Below, piece by piece: positions 1 through 12,400 of a DNA stretch of 64,000 nucleotides (positions are counted from its first letter, which is position 1; the number at the start of each line of letters is the position of its first letter). The stretch is taken from the NCBI GenBank assembly GCA_027625915.1, contig JANTQA010000029.1, positions 4,712,001 to 4,776,000 on the forward strand, given 5' to 3'. The position numbers and the translations under genes are program-made. The stretch is from Anaeramoeba flamelloides. Its lineage: Eukaryota > Metamonada > Anaeramoebidae. A model generated the notes under the pieces. It did no database searches. It worked only from the letters and a program-made list of their open reading frames with translations, and was not told the DNA's origin.

Positions 1-536
1 GTAATTCACTTTTAAGTCATTCTAAATCTATAAAAAGCCTGATATATTAAAAATTTAAAAAAAATAAAACCAAAAAACTAAAAAAAAGTGAGTCACAATT
101 TTTGAAATGAGCATTACCCATTTTTTATTACTGAACTTTCACTGAAAAAAAGTTGAACAACAATATTTTTTATGAATAATTAAATCCATTTTCAAAGACA
201 TTACATTCTCAATTTTCTTAGTGATTATTTGTCTTTTCGAAGATCTCTTTTTTTTTCCACATGATCTTTTGAAAAAAAAAAAAAAAAAAAAAAAGAAAAA
301 GAAAAAGAAAAAAAAAGAAAAAGAAAAATTTTTCAAAAACAAAGAAAAAGAAAAACAAAAGAAAAACAAAAGAAAAAAAAAATTTGAAAAAGCAAAACTA
401 AAATCTGCAAAATTAGAAAAAATGATTCTGATCCAAAAATTTGAAAATATTTTTTGTTTTGAATACTGGAATAAACCCTCAAAACAACTCCCATTAACAT
501 TATAAAGTGAGTCAAAATTTATGAAAAATAGTTTAT
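1..536. repeat. Dispersed repeat family A, copy 1
   Basis: This stretch aligns nearly base for base with 8218-8694: same start (ATTCACTTTTAA), same middle (AAAAAAGTGAGTCACAATTT, here near 84-103), same purine-rich A/AAAGA tract, and same end (GTCAAAATTTATGAAAAATA). The copy probably begins left of the window. It has no convincing coding capacity; the Lys-rich or Phe-rich reading frames are translations of the purine tract. The motif AAAGTGAGTCA occurs near 86 and again near 505, which may be sub-terminal repeats of a non-autonomous transposon. Class unknown. Confidence 0.8.
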
Positions 537-1001
537 TTTCAATTGTCATCATGTCTTTTACTTACGTGTTTATCAATATACTTGAAAATAATTTGGATAG
601 GATAAGGCCAACAACAGTATCAATAAAAATCGATTATTCATAAATTTAGCTTATTTTGTTCGAAAATTCCATTAAATTTAATGGAATAATAAATGTTTTC
701 ATTCAAATCCGCATAAATCTTACAAATTCGAAATTTTGAAATATTTTGACTTTTCCATAATTGAAATTCTTTTAAATAACTTCCGTTGGTTTAGGTATAT
801 GTATTTCAATCTCCACAGAGTATAAAATGTGAATAGCCCTTAACCAAACAGGCTAATTTTTTTTTTTTTTTTTTTGAATTTCAGGTTTTAGAAATTTTTC
901 TAATACACAACATCTTTTGAAAAACTGACTGAAAAAATAATTTTTAATTAATTCTTCAAAAATCTCTACTTATCTTTCAAATCCCATTTTTTAAATAACA
1001 G
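537..1001. other. Gene-free stretch, probably intron of the kinase gene
   Basis: No coding sequence is visible. The stretch ends in a T-rich tract and a splice acceptor AG at 1000-1001 that opens the kinase exon, so at least its 3' part is intron. A perfect 22-bp palindrome lies at 666-687. No upstream leucine-rich-repeat exon could be found between it and the left edge. Confidence 0.55.
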
Positions 1002-2348
1002 GTTTCAAAATTAACATTATTAGAGGAATTGTATCTTAATGATAATCAATTAAAATCGCTTCCAGAAGAAATAGGGTTGCTAAAATCTTTAAGAGAACTT
1101 GAACTATCAAATAATTCACTTGAAATTTTACCAGAAAATATTGGCAATCTTCAAAATCTTCAATTTTTATACTTAAACCATAACCAAATTGAAAAAATAC
1201 CATCATCAATATGTAATTTAGAATTACTTTCAATCTTATGGTTGGATTCAAATCAATTAAAGGAAATACCAAAGGAAATCGGCAATCTCAAAAGAATTAT
1301 TTGTTTAAAACTAAATGATAATAAATTAATTACTTTCCCAGATTCGGTAAGTAAATGTGTTTCTTTAAATGAATTAATGGTTTATAATAACCCAAATTTA
1401 ATTCTACCAACTTCAATAAATCAGCTTCCGTTGTTGCAAAAATTAATCATCACCGAGGATCAAATTGGTACTTTATCCACTCCATTAAATGTAAATGTTA
1501 AAGCTGAAAAAAAGGATATTAACAATAAAAATAAATTAAACCATAATAGGAATAATAATCAATTTATAAATAAAAAGCAAACAAATTTTAATCAAGTTCA
1601 AAAAATTGATTTTTTTGATCAGAATTCAAAATTGAAAATTTCTAAGAATATTGATCAAAAAAAAAAAAAAATGCTATCAATAACAAATCATAATAATATC
1701 AAAGATCCCATTATTTCAACAATTAAAAATTCAAGACATAATACAAAGGGTGTTATTTGGATTGTACCGAATCAACAACAAAATGATTTATTAGATGAAG
1801 ATATCATGGAATTAAATCTTCCAAATGAAAATTTTTTAAGTTTATCTCCAACTAAAATTTCTGATATGATCGATTCAAATATTCCTTACCAACAAATTAA
1901 AAAAAATGAAACTCAAAACAAAGATAAAAAAAAAGAATCAAAAAATCAGGAGGGAAACGAAAATGGAAATGGAAATGGAAATGAAAATAAAAATGAAAAA
2001 AATAGATTTCAAAAGGAAAATGGAAATGGAAATGATAATGAAAATAAAGATAGTAAACAATTAAAAAATAATGATAATAAAAAAAGTATTCACAATAATA
2101 ATATTCTGATAAAATTAAAGACGGGTCAAGATGAAAAATCAGCAAATATTATCAGTGATGGTAAAAATGATTTAAGAACTCAACAGCATGATTTTAAAAA
2201 AAAAAATACTCTAGAAAAAAAATTAATAAAACAAAATATAAATATAAATTATAAAAAAATTTCCAATGAACAAAAGAATTTTATTGAAAAAATTAAAAAT
2301 GGTGAATTATTAAATAACTTTCCTTATTTAAATCCCCAAATTAATAAT

Positions 2349-2409
<61 letters not shown>

Positions 2410-3896
2410 GTAATATCCAAATAAAAAAACAAAATCAATCAAATAATTTTTTAGTTGATTTATTTCCAACTTTGGAAAAACAAACAAATCAGCAATTTGA
2501 TACAAATTTAATTCCATTGGATAATATTAATAATGAAAATGAAAATAACAATGATGATGATGAAAAAAGAATTATAAAAATTGAAAATAATAATCATAAT
2601 AAAAATATTGAGATGAATAATAATGAGAATATCAATAATAAAAATTTCAGAATTAAACATAACTATGTAAATAACAATAATGACGATGACAACAACAATA
2701 ATATCAATAAAAATCAAATGGCAAATATAAATAATTTAAATTTAAATGAAAGGAGAGATTATAATGGTTTATTGATGGATTTTGATTTTTTATCAACATC
2801 AAATAAATTAATAAATAATAATTCTGGAAATTTAAAAAACAATCCACAAAATCTAAATAATGAAAAAATTCAAAAGGAATGGGAAGAAATTGATAAAGAA
2901 AAAGAAAAGATGAACCAAGAAAAAAAAAAAATTGCACACTTCAAGAAAAAATTAGAGATCGAATGGATATCTTTTCAAAAGCAACAAAAAATTTTGAAGA
3001 AAAGGCAAATTTCACAGATGAACCAAATGAAAATATTGAAAAAGCAACTTCGATCTTTACAAATTTATAAACAAATTTCTGAAGAATCACATAATGAAAT
3101 TGATCCAAATGAAATTATTGATTTTGAAGAAATTGGATCAGGTGCATTTGGAAAGGTGTATAAATCAATGTGGAGAAGAAAAACTGTTGCAGTAAAAAGA
3201 ATTAAACCAGAATATCTCCAGGGGAATTATTTGATCGAATTTAAAAGGGAAATAATGATGCTGAGTAAAACAAGGCACCCAAACATTGTTTTATTCATGG
3301 GCGCTTGTACCATCTATCCAAATGTTTTCATTGTTACAGAATATTGTGAGCAGGGGTCGTTATACCATTGCTTGCGTAAAAAAAAAATGATCAAAAATAT
3401 TAATCAAAAAATTAGAATCGCGAGAGAAATAGCTCTTGCAATGAACTATTTGCATCTGACAAAACCCCGAATTGTAATACACCGAGATTTAAAATCAACA
3501 AATGTCTTGATTGATAAATTTGGTACGGTCAAAATTGCAGACTTTGGAATGTCCAGAATCAAAGATGAATCCTTAAAGCATACCGGATTTAGAGGTTCGC
3601 CGTGTTGGATGGCTCCGGAAGTTTTTCGAAACGAAAATTATTCTGAAAAAATTGATGTCTATTCATATGGCATTGTTCTCTGGGAAATTTTTACAAAAAA
3701 ATTCCCCTATAAAGGAATTAAAAATCCAATGCAAATCGCTTTCAATGTTGGCTTTAAAAATTTAAGACCTTCAATTGAAAAAATCACAGATCTAAAATGG
3801 AGAAGTTTAATAACCAGGTGTTGGGATAAAAATCCAAGCAAACGCCCTTCATTTCAAAAAATTTTGATGATTTTAGATACTTTAGATGAGAATTAA
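1002..3896 (+). CDS. Leucine-rich repeat / tyrosine-kinase-like protein kinase (5' partial)
   Basis: Likely a cytosolic TKL-class Ser/Thr kinase (MLK/Raf-like) with N-terminal LRRs for partner binding. The reading frame is open from the acceptor at 1000-1001 with no suitable ATG, so the frame starts with V-S-K-L-T and earlier exon(s) are missing. About six 23-residue LRRs (LxxLxLxxNxLxxLP pattern) fill 1002-1480. A long Asn/Lys-rich linker with a poly-Asn tract follows, then a coiled-coil-like Lys/Glu stretch (about 2860-3070). The kinase domain is at about 3118-3890: glycine loop GSGAFGKVYK, VAVKRIK lysine, HRDLKSTN catalytic loop, DFG, then GSPCWMAPE, all residues needed for activity. The HRDLKSTN and WMAPE wording is typical of TKL kinases of amoebae and plants. 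The stop TAA is at 3894-3896. No orthologue can be named; LRR plus TKL architecture is common in amoeboid protists. Confidence 0.93.
2351..2409 (+). repeat. (AAT)n microsatellite encoding poly-Asn
   Basis: An almost pure AAT array inside the kinase gene encodes a run of about 20 Asn in the disordered linker between LRRs and kinase domain. It stays in frame and is probably length-variable. Confidence 0.9.
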
Positions 3897-3904
3897 TTAT
3901 ATAC

Positions 3905-3914
3905 AGATAGATAG

Positions 3915-3942
<28 letters not shown>
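3905..3942. repeat. (GATA)n then (GT)n microsatellite
   Basis: Three GATA units run into about 13 GT units just after the kinase stop codon, and directly abut the left end of repeat B copy 1. Confidence 0.9.
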
Positions 3943-3945
<3 letters not shown>

Positions 3946-4556
3946 GTATTTCCAAAAAAGTGTGGCATTTTTTTTTATATGAAAGATAAAATTCTCTTTG
4001 TTAGTGGAGTTATTCTGTTCGTTAATTGACAAGATAAAATTAATCCAAATTTTAATATATGATTGAATCGTTTGACTATTGGGGTTATTTCAAAATATAT
4101 TCTCATCAAAGTATTTCCAAAAAATGAAAAAAAAAAATAACTCTTTTTTTTAAAGAAAACAATGAACGACCAAATTCAATAAAAAATTGAAAATATGGAA
4201 AGGGTACACAAATGATTTTTTTAAAAAACAAAATGTAGATATATGTTTTCAATTCTATTCTGTTGTAAATTTTGTTGAGATTAATTCTATTGAAAATGAT
4301 TTTTTAGATCAAAAAGAAAATAAAAAAAAACACCAAATTTTCTTACTAAAAAATATCATCTAAAATCAATATCAGAAACTTGTGATATCTTTAATTAATG
4401 TAATGTCGCACTAAAAAACAAATTGGATTAATATTAATAATCAATTAAAAGATAAATAATGATTTTGGATATTAAAATAGTTTTATTACGATTGGGTTTT
4501 CTAAAAACGATATTTTAAAAGAAAATTTACCTCTTTTTTGGAAATAGTTTATAGAA
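3943..4556 (+). repeat. Dispersed repeat family B, copy 1 (TIR element)
   Basis: It starts GGTATTTCCAAAAAAGTGTG and ends in the approximate inverse (TTTTTTGGAAATAGTTT), giving short terminal inverted repeats. Diverged copies lie at 12757-13750 (+) and 43015-43597 (-); shared internal blocks include AAATTCTCTTTGTTAGTG and a GAAAACAATG..CGACC block. No open reading frame. It looks like a decayed cut-and-paste DNA transposon; a mariner origin is only a guess. Confidence 0.7.
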
Positions 4557-5041
4557 ATAAATTTTTATTTTATTAAGTTTGTTAATTTTTTTTTTTTTTT
4601 ACATTTTGCTGTTGTTATTTTATTTTTACAAAAATCGAAATATATTGTTTAAATAATAATAATAAATTGTTATGATGATGATGGTAATATAATAAACTTT
4701 TTTGTTATTTTGTTTCACTGAAAAAGAAAATGAAGAATTTGATATTCTAATTAATCTTTACATTACAGTGATATTTAAAATTTAAAGATCTACTCGGGTA
4801 TTAGCTTATAAAAATAAAATCAACATACTACTCCCTATTAAAACTATTATCAACTTGAGGAAATGTATATTTATTAGAAAAAGTTATTAAAATAGAATAT
4901 AAAAAATAAACCAAACTTATTAAATTTGATTATAACCACAATAAAGAAATAAAGATTTTGAAAACGGGCAATGGTTATGATTTTGAAAAAAAGATAAAAA
5001 AATCATATCCAAATAATATGAAAATCAATCAAAATTGGAAA

Positions 5042-5212
5042 TGTCGTTAGGTTTTTTTAATTCAAGATATAAAATGAAAATTTATGAAATTTTCTTTTTA
5101 TTTTTGAAATTAAAAGAAATAGTCGTTATGCTTTCCAAAATTTTACAGAATAGTATGAAATCATGGATTTTACTCAATTCTTTTGAATTAAAAAAAAACC
5201 TAGACGCTTGAT
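5042..5212 (+). repeat. Family D element, copy 1 (short TIRs)
   Basis: The left end GTCGTTAGGTTTTTTTAATT is matched by an inverted right end (AAAAAAAAACCTAGACGC). The interior resembles 37990-38108 in the same orientation, including TTTACTCAATTCTTTT. A third, weaker match lies around 24905-25130. Non-coding, probably a MITE. Confidence 0.5.
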
Positions 5213-5962
5213 GGTACTTGACTTTACTCAATAAAAATACTTTAGAATTATTCAAAAATGAAAAGTTAATTAAAATTTAGATCAAGTATTATTTATTTCT
5301 CAAATTTAGAACTTTTACAAACCTAGTTAATTATGTTTATATACCCAAAAAAATAAATCAGAATATAACACATTTCTCAAAAAGGAAAAAATAGTTAAAA
5401 AATGTGATTAATTTGCTCAATACAATGAAAACATAAATCACTCTATTAAGTATTGTAAAAGATATCAATTTATCATAATCAAATCGAAATAAACAATATC
5501 AAACCTATTGTATTAAAAATTTAACAAAAAAAATTATTCATTGAAAAAATATTCCAAAAGCTTTTTAATAGGATTAATCAAAATTATGAAATTTATTGCG
5601 CTTGTCGGGAATTTTTTATCTAAAATTCTTATGGTCCCAAATTTTCATTAATCAAGCAAAACTAATAATAAAAAAATAGAAAAAAAGATATACTTAAAAT
5701 CAAAATATTTATATAATTTCTGGTTATAGTGTCCAATTCTGAGAGTTGTTGAATACTTACTATTAATCAGAGATTGTGTAATTTTTATTTTATTGGTAAT
5801 ATTTCTATCTGGTTCCCTCCTGTGAATTCTGAGGTAAGTTTTAGATATTAAAATAGTGTGTCAAGGTTTTTTTTTTTTACTGAATAAATAATAATAATAA
5901 TAATCATAAATCATCTGTATTGGGTATATTAAGAATTTGTCTGGCAAATGATATAATTATTA

Positions 5963-6159
5963 CAGTCAGTTTCACTTTTAAGGTACAAACTTTCAACGAA
6001 ATTTAAGGCACACAAAAAAATCTCAAATTAAAGTACAAAATTCAAATTCTAGTAAAATAAATTGTAAAAAAAAAAATTCCAAATTTTGTGCCTTAATTTG
6101 AGATTTTTTTGTACCTTAAATTTCGTTGAAAGTTTGTGCCTTAAAAGTGAAACTGACTG
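5963..6159. mobile_element. Tc1/mariner-type foldback MITE, copy 1
   Basis: A 197-bp near-palindrome beginning CAGTCAGTTTCACTTTTAAG, with the reverse complement at the other end. TA lies at 5961-5962 and 6160-6161, the target duplication of the Tc1/mariner superfamily, whose ends classically begin CAGT. The arms cover almost the whole element. The motif TTAAGG or TTAAAG starts at element positions 16, 41 and 66 of the left arm, exactly 25 bp apart. Other copies: 21348, 22809, 31246 and a half copy near 25260. Confidence 0.9.
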
Positions 6160-6195
6160 TATTGTATTTTTATATTTAATTATTTTTCTTCTTCC

Positions 6196-6198
<3 letters not shown>

Positions 6199-6231
<33 letters not shown>
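6199..6231. repeat. (TA)n microsatellite
   Basis: About 16 TA units, shortly downstream of the MITE. Confidence 0.9.
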
Positions 6232-6233
<2 letters not shown>

Positions 6234-6488
6234 ATAAAATTTCTTTAATTACTCCTTTCTTGAATAAATAAATATATATAAAGATAATAAAATTTTTCAT
6301 TGAAATAGGGGAAAGTCGTAAATATGATAAATTAAAAAAAATGCTTTCAAATTTTTGTTTAAATTTCCTTTTTTAATTTTTATAAACTTATTTTGTATAT
6401 GAATTAAATTTGGTTTATAGAAAATAAATTAGAAAGTTGATTTTTGAAATTTTATCAACTTCTTTATTTTTTGGGGGTAAGTAATCAT

Positions 6489-6700
6489 TAAAGGGGTAGG
6501 AATTTTAAAAATAAAATGTAATATTGTAGAGATCTTGGAAAATTTTTTTTTGTAATTTGAGTTTTGGCTTATAAAATGTCAGAGTTAACCTCATCTAAAT
6601 AATTTATTAATTAGACTATATGTTAGAAATCCAAAATTGATTGGTTTTGAATATAAAATGAAAAACTGAAATATCATTTTGTTTAAGAAAAAAAATATAT
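6489..6700 (+). repeat. Family G repeat, partial copy
   Basis: It matches 38830 onward (+) and the complement of about 30565 downward: a G-rich start (AAAGGGGTAG), then AGATCTTGGAAA, then GAGTTTTGGCTTATAAAATG and GAGTTAACC. Similarity fades after about 200 bp. Non-coding. Confidence 0.5.
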
Positions 6701-8217
6701 GAGGTTTAACTTTTCATAAAGGATGGAAAAATAAATTATATCTCACTGGAAAATTTTTCATTTCAAAATTTCTATGCCGATCAGACTTTTTTGATACTTT
6801 TACTTCTCCAAATTTGTATGTAAGGAATATTTATAATCAAATATTTTAAAATTTTTCCCTTTTGTCAAGAGTCCTGATTACTTGTGGAAAAAATATTACG
6901 AAAAGAGTTAGAATTTTTAAAAAATGGAAACCCAATTACAAATTTTGAATAATTTTGAATAGTTCTAGCATTATTGTTTGAAGTTCACTGGTAAACTAAT
7001 TTTTTGATTTATAATTACCTTTTTTTATGGAAAATTAATGTTTCTCAGTGATTAAATTGATTTCTCAGGAATAGATAATATTTTAATAGGAAAGAATAGT
7101 AAATGATAAGATTCGTTCAAAAAAATTGAACTATATTTGAATATTATTTTTTTTCTTCTATAATATTAACCAATTATTTTCTCGGAAAACAACGCCAAAA
7201 GAAGTTTGTAAATAGATGTAATTGTATTTTTCTTTTTAAGTTAATAAAAATCAAAGGAATAAAAAGACAAATAATTTGTAAGAAAAATTATTTAACCTTT
7301 CAAAGATCAATATATTAAATCTTTCAAGATTTCTATAATATATATAGTTTATATATATTAGTTAAAATTCTGCTAAAATGATTATAATCATTTTAAGTTG
7401 AATTCGATTCGAATTTTCCTAAATGTTTGGATTTTTAGTTTTTTTTGAGGAAAATTTATTATCTGAAAAATCGAGCAAATTTAAAAAATTAATTTTATTA
7501 AAATCTTATTCTTATTCTTCCCCCTTTGACATTAAACCAAATAAAAATATTTTCCTTAATTAAAATCTGTTTCAGTCAAAGGGGTCCAGTTTTATTGAAG
7601 AAATAGAACACATTCTATGATTTTAATTAATTATTCTCCATAACTAAAATTTCTGTTTTTCGATCAAAATCATTTTTTCTCATTTAGTAATTTTTTTTTT
7701 GTATTTTTATTTTTACGCTTATTTTCAATTTTTTTTTATTTTTTTTTTAAAAATTAAATTTGAAAAAAAATTCGTTTGAAACTGTAAATTAACTTTAAAA
7801 AAAGTGAGGCATTATAATTTCTTTTAGAATAACTACACTTACTAATAAAAAATCTTATTGTCAATATTTTTAATTTTCATAAGAAATTGAGAATTTTGCA
7901 AGAGGTATTCCAAATGAAATTGTCCAAATCCTTTTTTTAATTTTTTTTTTTTTTTTGAGATTTCTGGTATTTCAGGCTTTTCGTTGATGGTTATAGTCTC
8001 TAATATTATATTTATTATTTCTCATATTTCTAAACAATCTAAGTTTGGCTGATTCTTATCAATATAGTGAATTTTTCATTTTTAGTTCCAACCTATTTGA
8101 GTGAAATGGAGTTTATAAACTCTTTTTCAAAAATTGTTACTCACCTGAAATAATAAATTTAAAAAAAAAAATTATCCTTTAGTATTCAAGAACAATTAAT
8201 AACTAAATATGATTTTT

Positions 8218-8694
8218 AATTCACTTTTAAATCATTCTAAATCTATAAAAGCCTGATATATTAAAAATTAAAAAAAATAAAACCAAAAACTAAAAAAAAG
8301 TGAGACACAATTTTTGAAATGAACATTACGGATTTTTTATTACTGAACTTTAACTGAAAAAAGGTTGAACAACAAGATTTTTTATGAATAATTAAATCCA
8401 TTTTCAAAGACATTTCATAGTCGAAATTTTCTTAGTGATTATTTGTCTTTTTCGAAGATCTCTTTTTTTTTCCACATGATCTTTTAAAAAAAAAAAAAAA
8501 AGAAAAAGAAAAACAAAAGAAAAACAAAAGAAAAACAAAAATTTGAAAAAGCAAAACTAAAATTTGCAAAATTAGAAAAAATGATTCTAATCCAAAAATT
8601 TGAAAATATTTTTTGTAAAGAATACTGGACAAACCCTCAAAACAACTCCCATTAACATTATAAAGCGAGTCAAAATTTATGAAAAATAGTTTAT
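8218..8694. repeat. Dispersed repeat family A, copy 2
   Basis: Second, slightly shorter copy of the repeat at 1-536, in direct orientation. It is bounded on the left by unrelated sequence and on the right by a TA-rich tract, so these may be the true element ends. The purine tract is shorter than in copy 1, the main length difference. Confidence 0.8.
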
Positions 8695-9471
8695 ATATAC
8701 ATATATATACATATTTATATATCCTCAGTTTTAAAAGTATAACTTATTTGAGTAACTTAATTAATTGTAAAACAACCAAGATAAAAATATGTTTATATAT
8801 CTATCACTTGTTTACAAAATATTTTTTTTTCAATATTAAAAAAACAATAAGTGTCAAAAATTTTATTTTTTTGGTTAAAAAAGTTTTGTTTTGGACTGAT
8901 AAATTCAAAAACTTATAAAAAATTTGAGTTCAATAACAATATTTGGAAAACAAATCTACAAACTCAAAATTTAAAACTGTTATTGAGAAGGAATATTTTG
9001 ATGTACAATGAATTTTATAAAGTTTCTTAAAACTTTGTCCAATAAAATACTTTTTTCAACTTTAAGGTAAAACAATTCTCAAAATCAAAAATGAAGAAAA
9101 ATATTTTTGAAAAATATGTTTTAATTTTTCGGTAAACATAATAATTGAAAAGCAAGTAATCACATATTGTAATAATTTCAGTTTATGGGAGTTTTCAACT
9201 TGTACTTTATTTTAAAGATATTGATCGTTCAAAGAGTTGCTCTAATACAGACTTTTTTTTTATTCAGGTAATTGAACTTATTGAAAATATCAGCTGTTTT
9301 AACGGTGTGTCTTCTTTTTCAAAAACTCACACTTGAAATTATTATTTTTTTCTTCTTTTTGGTTCTGTTAAAACATTTTTCCAAATTATTTCATTTTTTC
9401 TCTTATTATTCTTTTTGCTTCTTTTTTTAAAAATAACAAAAATCAAAACAATTCAAGGAACATCAAGTTTA

Positions 9472-12400
9472 ATGTTTATTATTTCAAGATCAACTATTTG
9501 TTTCTTTTTTCTTCTCTCGATCCTTACAAATGTTTATTGTGCAAGAACAAATACAGACGCAATTTTAATGTGGACTTTTCAAAACAATAGTGAGAAAACT
9601 ATTACTGATTTTAAAAATACTCTAAATGGTGTATTACCTGACGACGGATCTTCAACAAGAATTACTGATCAACACTACACAGGTAAAATATTTTTATCAG
9701 CTTTCACAAAAACTAACCAAAACCACATAACCAACAATTTAAAATTTAAAAAAAAAATTAAAAACAACAAAGGAATCAAAAACATTCAAGATAATAATTA
9801 GACCTCAAATTGAATCAACAAAACTAAACATTGTTATTGTATTTTTCAATTTTTTTTGGAAAGTGTTTGTACCTGAAATACACACCTTGGTTTGTTATTT
9901 TTTTTATAAGAAGAAAAAAAAAACAATAAAGTACAAACCAGCAAATTTTTTATTGACAAGCTTATTACGAGATTTTATACAAGGACTGTTTTTGATCTTA
10001 CTTCAACAAGCAAATGCAATTCTTCGAGTAAAATAGATTATATTGAACATTTTGTCAATTATTCGGCAATCTCATTCAAGAAAATAGACTTACCTTGAAG
10101 AAAAATTTCTCTTGGTCGGTTTGTGAATTAAAACAAAATAGACATTTTGTGAATATTATTTTTTAAAGATACAATACTTAGTTGGATCTATTCGTTCAAT
10201 TACTGTTAGTGCAGAAACAAGTCCAACAAAAAAAATCATTTACTACCTTTGAAATTTCAAGACTGTTAAAATCAAATTCCACTCATTAAAATTCTTACTC
10301 AAAGGTTGAATATACATGCCTAAAAACCCTTTCTGAATTTTTCATGTTTTTTTGTTAAAATTGTGATTTTTTCATTAACTGTGATACTTTTCTGGTATGT
10401 CCTCAAGGGTCAAGAAACTTGCCAGTATATTTGATGTATTTAGTATCATTATATTGTATTTAAAAATGAAAGGAAGTGATTTAAGAATAGAAACTTCAAG
10501 AGAAAATGGAGATACGTTTTTCCAAATTTAAACAAACCCAAACATCTTCAATAGTTTATTTAAATGGAATTGATTGTCACTTAAAACACTGAACATATTT
10601 TCAAATTTCCTTGGTTATTGCACATACCCAAAAAGTATCACAGTTAATGAAAAATCACAATTTTATCAAAAAAACATGAAAAATTCAGAAATAATTTTAG
10701 AACATGTGTAAAGAAGCCTAATTAAATTTCTAAAAGATATTATTTCAAATTGATTTTGAAAGGAAATTGATGTTTTTTCACAACAAATAATTAGTAAAAA
10801 TATTTGGTGGACTTGTAATAAAAATTTTCATTTATTAATTGGAAAATAACAGTAAGCTATAATTTTATCTCATTCTCTTTTTTCCATTCTTCGTGATTTC
10901 TATTCATTTAGAATTGTCAATTATCCCAAAATACATCACATCAACAAAAGAAAATCTAACACTCAAAGAAAAAATGATCGACCAACTTCTATATATGACT
11001 TGAAGTGAATGAGTAAAAAAAAAAAAGAAGAAATTGCTAATTGGTGAAAAAAACAGTGAAACAGGAAAAAAGGTTCAACACGTTTTGTAATTGGGAACAT
11101 TAATAGAACCTGAAAATGAAAAGTAAGATCTATTACGAAAAGAAAAAATAAAAGATCAAAGACAAAATGGGGTATTGAGTCACAATAACAATTTTTTTAA
11201 TGCTATCTTTTTGTCTAAGTTTTTCTTTGATTGATCTATCATTTAAATATTTGTTGGAAATGGTTTATTTCAGAGATCTCCAAAAAAATAACTTATCGTA
11301 TATCAATAAAGACGGAGATCTAAAAATTGTTTTTGTTGGTTTGATTGAAAATAATATAATGAATTAACCTTTGAGGTTAATTTGTTTATTTTTTCAATTG
11401 ATCTCACTTTTCTTTTACAATAAGGGTTTCCAATTAAAACACTTGATCTTTTTTTTCCTGATTTGCTTTTTATTAGCATGGGAAAAGCGAAAATATTTTC
11501 CCATTTGGAATTCAAATAGCAGTAATAATTCAAAAATTATAATTAATTTGATCATCCTTTTGAAAATATAAATCTTTCAATATAGAAAGTTATTGTTTGG
11601 TTTCTGTGGTTTTTGTTGTGTGATTTGTTCGTAAAAACAATTCTAAATAGATATTTTTGGAATATTAAACAAAATTTTCACCCCATTTATTTTTTATAAT
11701 TGACCTTTGAAGAACTAAAAAAGAAATTAGTAGAATAATACACATTAGAGAATAGTTGATATATCGTTTCAAATAAAACTAATAAAACAATATATTTTCT
11801 TAAAAATAGAAAAAATAAATTCTCTGGCAACATTTAGAAAACCAACAATGTTCATTTAGATCTTCAAAAGGAAGATCTAAATAAAATTCCAATAGAAATC
11901 AAAATGATTTCTCAACAATCATTTCCACAGTTTCGATAACCTTAGATAACTGGTTTTTACCAAGCGATTATTGATCTTAAAATAAAAAAAATTTTTGATA
12001 ATCAAAAAGTATCTAAAAAAAAACAAAAAGAAAAAAAAATGTGAAAAAATGATAAAAAATTTTAGAAATTTCAAAAATAAATGTTTTCTTCTAATATCCA
12101 TGCAAACCCTTTAAAAATATGTATTTCACCCATTACAACTATGCCACTTTTACTGAAAAATAGTTTATTTTAGTTAAAGGAATTTTATTATTATTATTTA
12201 TTAATTGCTTCTAATACACTTCATTTAGATTATTAATTTAATTTTTTTTTTCGTAAAAATGCTAAATAACGATAAAAAAAGTAAATTCAATTGGGATAAA
12301 ATAGTAAAATAGTAATAGTATTAAAAGAAGGAATTCCAACAAAAATTTTATCAAGATGGAATAATATTACAAAACAAATAATATAGAATTGTTAGAAATA

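Larger units (their letters stand above)
4557..9471. other. Intergenic, repeat-bearing, no gene seen
   Basis: Between the kinase gene and the laminin-G-like gene I see no coding exon. The stretch holds a family D copy, a Tc1-type MITE, a (TA)n tract, a partial family G copy and family A copy 2, listed separately. The remainder is AT-rich sequence without recognisable features. Confidence 0.6.

Noticed and set aside
221-505. Lys/Glu-rich frame of 94 codons
   Set aside because: It translates the purine tract of repeat family A; no domain, and copy 2 does not keep it.
11303-11533. 76-codon frame on the - strand in intron 1
   Set aside because: No homology, no conserved motif, and it lies within an intron of a well-supported gene.
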